From: Butyrivibrio sp. CB08
Lineage (GTDB): Bacteria > Bacillota > Clostridia > Lachnospirales > Lachnospiraceae
Length of the DNA: 64,000 nt
Assembly: GCF_003625485.1 (NCBI RefSeq)
Contig: NZ_RAIR01000008.1
Span: 1 to 64,000, forward strand
Reading direction: 5' to 3'
In this document: in pieces, positions 59,820-64,000 of the stretch
Layout: each line of letters starts with the position of its first letter
How positions within the stretch are numbered: the first letter of the stretch is position 1
Made by a program: the position numbers and the translations under genes
Notes under the pieces: generated by a model
What the model was told of the DNA's origin: nothing
The model's input: only the letters and a program-made list of their open reading frames with translations
Database searches by the model: none

Positions 59820-59853
59820 AGAGCCGAATAAAGTATATACCTTATTCGGCTCT
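59820..59853 (-). terminator. Terminator/attenuator between khpA and trmD
   Basis: AGAGCCGAATAA (59820-59831) pairs with TTATTCGGCTCT (59842-59853), twelve perfect pairs. On the minus strand a moderately T-rich tract follows. It lies 5 bases after the khpA stop and may be partial. Confidence 0.75.
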
Positions 59854-59857
59854 AATA

Positions 59858-60085
59858 TTATACTATTTCAACATCAACCTTAACATCTTCTCTTGTTGAT
59901 GCAGCCTTAACAACGGCGCGGATTGCCTTGGCAATACGGCCCTGTTTGCCTATTACCTTGCCCATGTCTGAAGGTGCAACATGAAGCTCGATCATAATAT
60001 TACGCCCGTCTTTTTTCTCGGTTACTACAACTTCGTCCGGATTATCGACAAGGGCCTTTGCGATAACTTCAACTAATTCTTTCAC
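59858..60085 (-). CDS. khpA: KH-domain RNA-binding protein KhpA
   Basis: 75 residues, one KH domain: GRNIMIELHVAPSDMGKVIGKQGRIAKAIRAVVKA contains the GxxG loop (GKQG). It binds RNA with KhpB in Firmicutes and is linked to cell size and envelope control in some species. It lies between rpsP and rimM, as usual. The start is a GTG with GGAGG seven bases upstream. Confidence 0.95.
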   Translation of the reverse strand: MKELVEVIAKALVDNPDEVVVTEKKDGRNIMIELHVAPSDMGKVIGKQGRIAKAIRAVVKAASTREDVKVDVEIV

Positions 60086-60131
60086 TTATCCACCTCCGGC
60101 AAATTTGAATGATAAATCAAATCAGAAATGT

Positions 60132-60377
60132 TTATTTCTGAATGCCGGCCTGCTTGAAGAGCTTTGCAACAGACTCTGTAGGCTGAGCTCCGTTTGAAAG
60201 CCACTTCTTAGCGAGCTCCTCGTCAACCTTTACTGTGCTAGGATCTGTGTTAGGATCGTATGTTCCGATCTCCTCGATGAACTTACCCTGTACAGGGAAC
60301 TTTGAATCTGAAACGATGATTCTGTAGAAAGGAACCTTCTTCTTACCAATTCTCTTTAATCTGATCTTTACTGCCAT
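60132..60377 (-). CDS. rpsP: 30S ribosomal protein S16
   Basis: 81 residues. [24 protein letters not shown] and [13 protein letters not shown] are typical of S16. ATG at 60377 has GGAGGACATTAAA upstream; the frame can extend to 60392 but that codon lies inside the RBS region. It is between ffh and khpA. Confidence 0.97.
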   Translation of the reverse strand: MAVKIRLKRIGKKKVPFYRIIVSDSKFPVQGKFIEEIGTYDPNTDPSTVKVDEELAKKWLSNGAQPTESVAKLFKQAGIQK

Positions 60378-60456
60378 TTTAATGTCCTCCATTAAATAAA
60401 TTAAATTATTGTTTTAGTTTTTATATGTATCAAACAGCTACTGCTGCATAGACATA

Positions 60457-61839
60457 TCAAAAGAATTTGTTGCCGCCGAATCCGCCCATTCCAGGGAATC
60501 CGCCAAACTTGCCCATTCCGCGTCTCTTGCCGCCCATAAGGCCTGGCATCTGTTTCATCATCTTATTCATCTGCTCGAACTGTTTGATGAAGCGGTTAAC
60601 TGCGGCGATATCATTGCCTGAACCCTTGGCAATCCTGAATTTCCTCTGAGGGCTCATGAGCTTGGGATTTTTACGCTCTTCCGGAGTCATGGAAAGAACA
60701 ATTGCTTCAAGCCTTGCAAGTTCCTTCTCATCAGGAAGCTGATCTTCACCAATCTTGCCCATTCCGGGAAGCATTCCCATGATGGCACCAAGACCACCCA
60801 TGTTTCTCATCTGCTTCATGCTCTCAAGGTACATTTCGAAATCGAGCTTGCCCTTTTTCATCTTCTGGGCCATCTCTTTTTCTTTTGCCTCGTCCATCTG
60901 CTGCTGTGCTTCTACAGCCTTGTCGATAAGACTAAGGACATCGCCCATTCCAAGAATCCTGCTGGCCATTCTGTCAGGGTAGAACTGCTCAAGATCTGAA
61001 AGTTTCTCACCCATACCAACATAGAGAATAGGCTTACCGGTTACAGCCTTGGTTGAAAGAGCTGCACCACCTCTTGAATCACCATCCATCTTGGAGAGGA
61101 TGATTCCATCGACGCCAACCTTGTCATTAAACTCAGAAGCTACATTTACTGCTTCCTGACCGGTCATGGCATCTACAACAAGAAGGGTCTGATGTACTGT
61201 GACCGCTTCCTTTATATTGATCAGCTCATTCATCATATCTTCGTCAATCTGAAGACGACCAGCTGTATCAATCAAAACAACATTATTGCCTGCCTTCTTG
61301 GCCTGTTCAAGGCTGGCCTTGGCAATATCAACCGGGCTTACATCTGAGCCCATTTCAAAGAAATCAACTTCCTGCTTGCTGGCATTTACACGCAGCTGTT
61401 CAATAGCAGCAGGTCTGTATACGTCACAGGCTACAAGAAGCGGCTTCCTGCCCTTGAGCTTAAGCTTACCTGCTATCTTGGCAGCGGTTGTTGTCTTACC
61501 AGCACCCTGAAGACCACACATCATGATCACAGTGATCTCATTAACTGGCAAAAGGCTAAGCTCAGTGGTCTCTGATCCCATGAGAGATGTCATCTCTTCA
61601 TTAACGATCTTGATAACCATCTGTCCTGGGTTAAGGCCGTTTAAAACATCCTCACCAACAGCTCTCTCCTGTACAGAAGAAATGAACTGTTTAACAACCT
61701 TAAAGCTTACGTCGGCCTCTAAAAGAGCCATCTTGACTTCCTTCAGAGCAGCCTTGACATCCTCTTCAGAAAGACGTCCCTTGCCCTTAAGGCCCTTAAA
61801 TACATTTTGTAGTTTATCTGTAAGACTCTCAAAAGCCAT
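60457..61839 (-). CDS. ffh: Signal recognition particle protein Ffh
   Basis: 460 residues. The N domain is followed by the G domain with GLQGAGKTTTAAKIAGKL (G1), DVYRPAAIEQL, DTAGR (G3) and SKMDG (G4). A methionine-rich M domain (about 300-435) binds signal peptides and SRP RNA. The C-terminus is Gly/Phe-rich (FGGFPGMGGFGGNKFF). It starts at the ylxM stop (TAATG). It targets nascent membrane and secreted proteins to the translocon. Confidence 0.97.
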   Translation of the reverse strand: MAFESLTDKLQNVFKGLKGKGRLSEEDVKAALKEVKMALLEADVSFKVVKQFISSVQERAVGEDVLNGLNPGQMVIKIVNEEMTSLMGSETTELSLLPVNEITVIMMCGLQGAGKTTTAAKIAGKLKLKGRKPLLVACDVYRPAAIEQLRVNASKQEVDFFEMGSDVSPVDIAKASLEQAKKAGNNVVLIDTAGRLQIDEDMMNELINIKEAVTVHQTLLVVDAMTGQEAVNVASEFNDKVGVDGIILSKMDGDSRGGAALSTKAVTGKPILYVGMGEKLSDLEQFYPDRMASRILGMGDVLSLIDKAVEAQQQMDEAKEKEMAQKMKKGKLDFEMYLESMKQMRNMGGLGAIMGMLPGMGKIGEDQLPDEKELARLEAIVLSMTPEERKNPKLMSPQRKFRIAKGSGNDIAAVNRFIKQFEQMNKMMKQMPGLMGGKRRGMGKFGGFPGMGGFGGNKFF

Positions 61840-62180
61840 TAAGTGAGCTCCTCTAAAATGTTATCAGAGATATGCTGTGCTATCTCCCTTAGCTTGTCAG
61901 CATCCACATCCTGTCCGGATGCCTTCTTAAGTTCCTCAGCCTGGGATTTGATAGCTTCAAAACGCCTGATCATATGAAGCTTGTCTTCATAGCTCTGAAG
62001 CGTTTTGGTGCATCTCTTAATGAGGTCATGTACGCCCTGCTTGCTGATACCATGCTCATCAGCTATCTCAGTAAGAGACATGTCGTTATATACAGCAGCT
62101 TCATATATCTGTTTTTGATGTTCTGTTAAGAGTTCGCCATAGAAATCATACAGAAGGCCCTGCTCAACGATTTTCTCCAT
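61839..62180 (-). CDS. ylxM: SRP-associated helix-turn-helix protein YlxM
   Basis: 113 residues with a sigma70-region-4-like HTH ([22 protein letters not shown]). YlxM proteins bind the SRP and influence its GTPase in streptococci. ATG at 62180 has GTGAGG as RBS; a GTG at 62192 is part of that RBS. First gene of the ffh operon. Confidence 0.92.
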   Translation of the reverse strand: MEKIVEQGLLYDFYGELLTEHQKQIYEAAVYNDMSLTEIADEHGISKQGVHDLIKRCTKTLQSYEDKLHMIRRFEAIKSQAEELKKASGQDVDADKLREIAQHISDNILEELT

Positions 62181-62213
62181 AATGAACCTCACCCATATTT
62201 ATGCACAATGAGT

Positions 62214-62242
62214 ATAATAACCAAAAAGAAAATAAGTGTCAA
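62214..62242 (-). promoter_or_regulatory. Promoter of the ylxM-ffh operon
   Basis: The minus strand has TTGACA (62237-62242), a 17-base spacer and TATTAT (62214-62219), near-consensus. The -35 lies inside the 3' arm of the upstream terminator hairpin. Transcription would start near 62207. Confidence 0.82.
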
Positions 62243-62259
62243 GTATTTTTTCTTGACAC
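62236..62259 (-). terminator. Terminator of the GH25/AraC operon
   Basis: GTGTCAAG (62236-62243) pairs with CTTGACAC (62252-62259), eight pairs. It starts right after the regulator's stop and is followed by TTATTTTCTTTTT on the minus strand. It overlaps the ylxM promoter -35. Confidence 0.8.
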
Positions 62260-63126
62260 CTAAAATCTTATCTCTGACGGTAATATTCCAAGCTGGTTCT
62301 TAAATGCTCTGCTAAAGGATGAGTAATCCCTGAATCCGCATTCAAGACATGCTGTAGTTGCTGCCATTCCCTGGCTGATATAGTCTCTGGCAAGGAGAAT
62401 TCTCTTTTCCGAGATATATCTGTGTATTGAATAGCCAGTCTCATTCTTAAATAGCCTCATCATGTGGTACTTGCTCATATAGAAATGGTCCGCAAGACTG
62501 TCTATGGACAGATTATAAGCAAGATTAGCATTTATATAGTCGATGATCTCAATGATCTTCCTGTTATATCTTGCTGAAGTATCAAAACAGTTCTTCTCAG
62601 TCAGGCAGGCCTCATTGAACATCAGTAGAGCATTTATAAGGTCAAGTCTTGTTTTTAGCTCTCCCCTGTACTGACTGTCCTGTTCTTTTATATCAGTCTC
62701 AAGCTTCTTAAATGCATCATAGATCCTGGAACTGATGCTTGCCTGGAATCTTACCACGCTGCTCTTTTTAGCTGTTGCCTCCTTGAAACAGTCAAGAAGA
62801 CCATATTGCATAAGAAATTCATCCTTAAGGTACAGTATCATCCTGTCATACTGGTTATCCCTGCTGTCATTGTTCCAGACAGGCTTATGGATACTAAGCC
62901 TCTTTACAAGCACAAAATCGAAGGGCTTAAGTTCGTACTCCAGCCCTTCGATCATATATTTCGCATCCCCGGATAACACAAGGATCAGTTTATGAAAATC
63001 GTGATAGTGATAAGGAATATCCACGTTCTCACTGCTCTTTATGTGAAAGAAGTGAAAATCCTCGTTAAGATACCCCTTCTGCTCGTATGCTTCGTAGGAT
63101 AAAGAAGCGTTAAAGTGCTCGTCCAT
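62260..63126 (-). CDS. AraC-family transcription regulator
   Basis: 288 residues. An N-terminal cupin-like domain (about 30-110; DIPYHYHDFHKLILVLSGDAKYMIEG, VLVKRLSIHKP) could bind a small ligand. Two HTH segments lie in the C-terminal 100 residues (LSIDSLADHFYMSKYHMMRLFKNETG, AATTACLECGFRDYSSFSRAFKNQLGILPSE). It lies one base after the GH25 stop, so the two are coupled. Target genes are unknown; the lysozyme operon is a natural candidate. Confidence 0.92.
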   Translation of the reverse strand: MDEHFNASLSYEAYEQKGYLNEDFHFFHIKSSENVDIPYHYHDFHKLILVLSGDAKYMIEGLEYELKPFDFVLVKRLSIHKPVWNNDSRDNQYDRMILYLKDEFLMQYGLLDCFKEATAKKSSVVRFQASISSRIYDAFKKLETDIKEQDSQYRGELKTRLDLINALLMFNEACLTEKNCFDTSARYNRKIIEIIDYINANLAYNLSIDSLADHFYMSKYHMMRLFKNETGYSIHRYISEKRILLARDYISQGMAATTACLECGFRDYSSFSRAFKNQLGILPSEIRF

Positions 63127-63127
63127 T

Positions 63128-64000
63128 CTAGTAGTCCGTTATACAGATATTAAGGTCGACATCTCCATCAATTCCATCAACTCTTCCAGTTGATGTGTAC
63201 TGCCACATATTGAAATGATATGGATAATACAAAGGAAGGCCATAGTAAGCGATCCAGATATCATATTTATCAACATCTTCAGCATCCATAAGAAGCGTAA
63301 AGCTCTTAACATTGCCGTAGATCATTGGTGTATAACCAGCCTGTTTAACCGTCTTGCAGAAGGTCTCTACAACAAGCTCATAATCATCGGTTGAAAGATT
63401 GGCTGTTCTGGCTGAATCAGACTCAGCAGACTCAACATCAATAACAACAGGATACGTGATATCATAGGGCTCTATGAGGTCAAGGATCATCTGAACCTCT
63501 TCTTTAGCCTCTTCTTCGTTGACAGCCTGTGAATAGAAGTACACTCCTACATCGATGCCATTCTCAGTAGCTCCAAGAACGTTATCCTCAAAGCAGTCGT
63601 CAACAAGAAGCTTACCTTCTGTGGTTCCGCGAAGACCTGCTCTTACAATTGCAAAATCTACGCCTGCTTTGGCAACCTTCTCCCAGTCAATACTGCCCTG
63701 GAATCTTGACACATCGATGCCATTTTTAGCTTCTACAGTTGAGTCGTCGCCCACATATTCAAGAAATCCGTCATCTCCAACCTCGAAGTCTGCTTCCTCA
63801 AAGCCGTGATGCTCAATCTTATCTGATATTGGGAAGAAGTAATATCTTCCAGAACTTGCTACAACGATCTGATCTGGGAAAAGAGATCTGATAGCCGATG
63901 TAGCACCGTCCCCATTCTCAAGCTTTTCCTGTATCATGTTTCTGATGGAGTTTCTGGTATTTTCCTCAGTTTCGATCTTGACGGTCTCCACAAGCTCTTT
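63128..64000 (-). CDS. GH25 lysozyme-like muramidase (5' end outside window)
   Basis: At least 290 residues; the frame continues past the right edge, so the true start and any signal or anchor are not seen. The GH25 domain spans the last ~200: GIDVSRFQGSIDWEKVAKAGVDFAIVRAGLRG, VGVYFYSQAVNEEEAKEEV and VVIDVESAES with the catalytic Asp and Glu, then FNMWQYTSTGRVDGIDGDVDLN. It should cut the N-acetylmuramyl-beta-1,4-GlcNAc bond. The visible N-terminal ~90 residues form an unrecognised region (RNMIQEKLENGDGATSAIRSL). It is the upstream partner of the AraC-family gene. Confidence 0.9.
   Translation of the reverse strand, partial: KELVETVKIETEENTRNSIRNMIQEKLENGDGATSAIRSLFPDQIVVASSGRYYFFPISDKIEHHGFEEADFEVGDDGFLEYVGDDSTVEAKNGIDVSRFQGSIDWEKVAKAGVDFAIVRAGLRGTTEGKLLVDDCFEDNVLGATENGIDVGVYFYSQAVNEEEAKEEVQMILDLIEPYDITYPVVIDVESAESDSARTANLSTDDYELVVETFCKTVKQAGYTPMIYGNVKSFTLLMDAEDVDKYDIWIAYYGLPLYYPYHFNMWQYTSTGRVDGIDGDVDLNICITDY

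Noticed and set aside
1..64000. CRISPR array, prophage, insertion sequence, toxin-antitoxin or defence island
   Set aside because: No regularly spaced repeats, transposase, integrase or phage structural genes, or attachment-site duplications were found; the gene content is core metabolism and housekeeping.

Overview
The window looks like a chromosomal segment of a Gram-positive, low-to-medium GC Clostridia, most likely a Lachnospiraceae close to Butyrivibrio/Pseudobutyrivibrio. This placement is inferred from gene content and order plus the style of the encoded proteins; no database search was run. Pointers are SepF, the mreBCD-PBP2-RodA block, YlxM/YraN/YrzB/YlqF-type genes, a T-box ahead of tyrS, a THF riboswitch ahead of a folate ECF component, and frequent TTG/GTG starts. 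Almost everything is housekeeping. About 58 of 63 coding genes lie on the minus strand, so transcription mostly runs from high to low coordinates. I saw no insertion sequence, prophage, CRISPR array, tRNA or rRNA.

Right to left along the minus strand: (1) 58.5-64.0 kb holds a GH25 lysozyme (cut by the window edge) with an AraC-type regulator, then the SRP/ribosome block ylxM-ffh-rpsP-khpA-rimM-trmD. (2) 52.1-58.5 kb is a nucleoside salvage cassette (nucleoside phosphorylase, BMP lipoprotein, ABC ATPase, two permeases, cytidine deaminase). It sits between trmD and rplS, which are neighbours in many Firmicutes. (3) 45.5-52.1 kb is rplS-lepB-ylqF-lepB-rnhB, a FliK-like plus FlhB-C-like pair, yraN and a laccase-domain protein. 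(4) 42.2-45.4 kb is a two-component system. (5) 36.4-42.1 kb has a divergent PRPP synthetase on the plus strand and DUF512-der-plsY-gpsA on the minus strand. (6) 33.1-36.4 kb is a regulatory hub: transaldolase-like gene (+), T-box-tyrS (-), and THF riboswitch-folT (+), with back-to-back promoters for the last two. (7) 29.0-33.1 kb is dut, gltX, a UvrD-like helicase and YrzB. (8) 3.3-28.9 kb is a long co-directional stretch: a GH13-like protein with a damaged active site, pepT, miaB, mutS, mutL, miaA, a PLP protein, a divergent MreB, mreC, mreD, PBP2, rodA, mgsA, a DD-carboxypeptidase, a small P-loop protein, a HlyD-like protein, sepF, aroB, lspA, an RluD-type synthase and a cytidylate-kinase-like protein. 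(9) 0.3-3.1 kb is a dihydroxyacetone kinase operon dhaL-dhaM-dhaK and a small DUF6033-like gene.

Functionally, the left half links DNA and tRNA quality control (MutSL, MiaA/B) to the elongation machinery (MreB-like/C/D, PBP2, RodA), a carboxypeptidase and the Z-ring anchor SepF. The right half links protein targeting, ribosome maturation and secretion (Ffh, YlxM, RimM, TrmD, RbgA, two signal peptidases). No obviously new multi-gene system stands out. The observations most worth following are the GH13 protein that has lost all its catalytic motifs, the MreB homologue with a degraded ATP site, the stand-alone FliK/FlhB-like pair, the THF riboswitch with a readable ribosome-binding-site-sequestering platform, and several precisely placed promoter/terminator arrangements.
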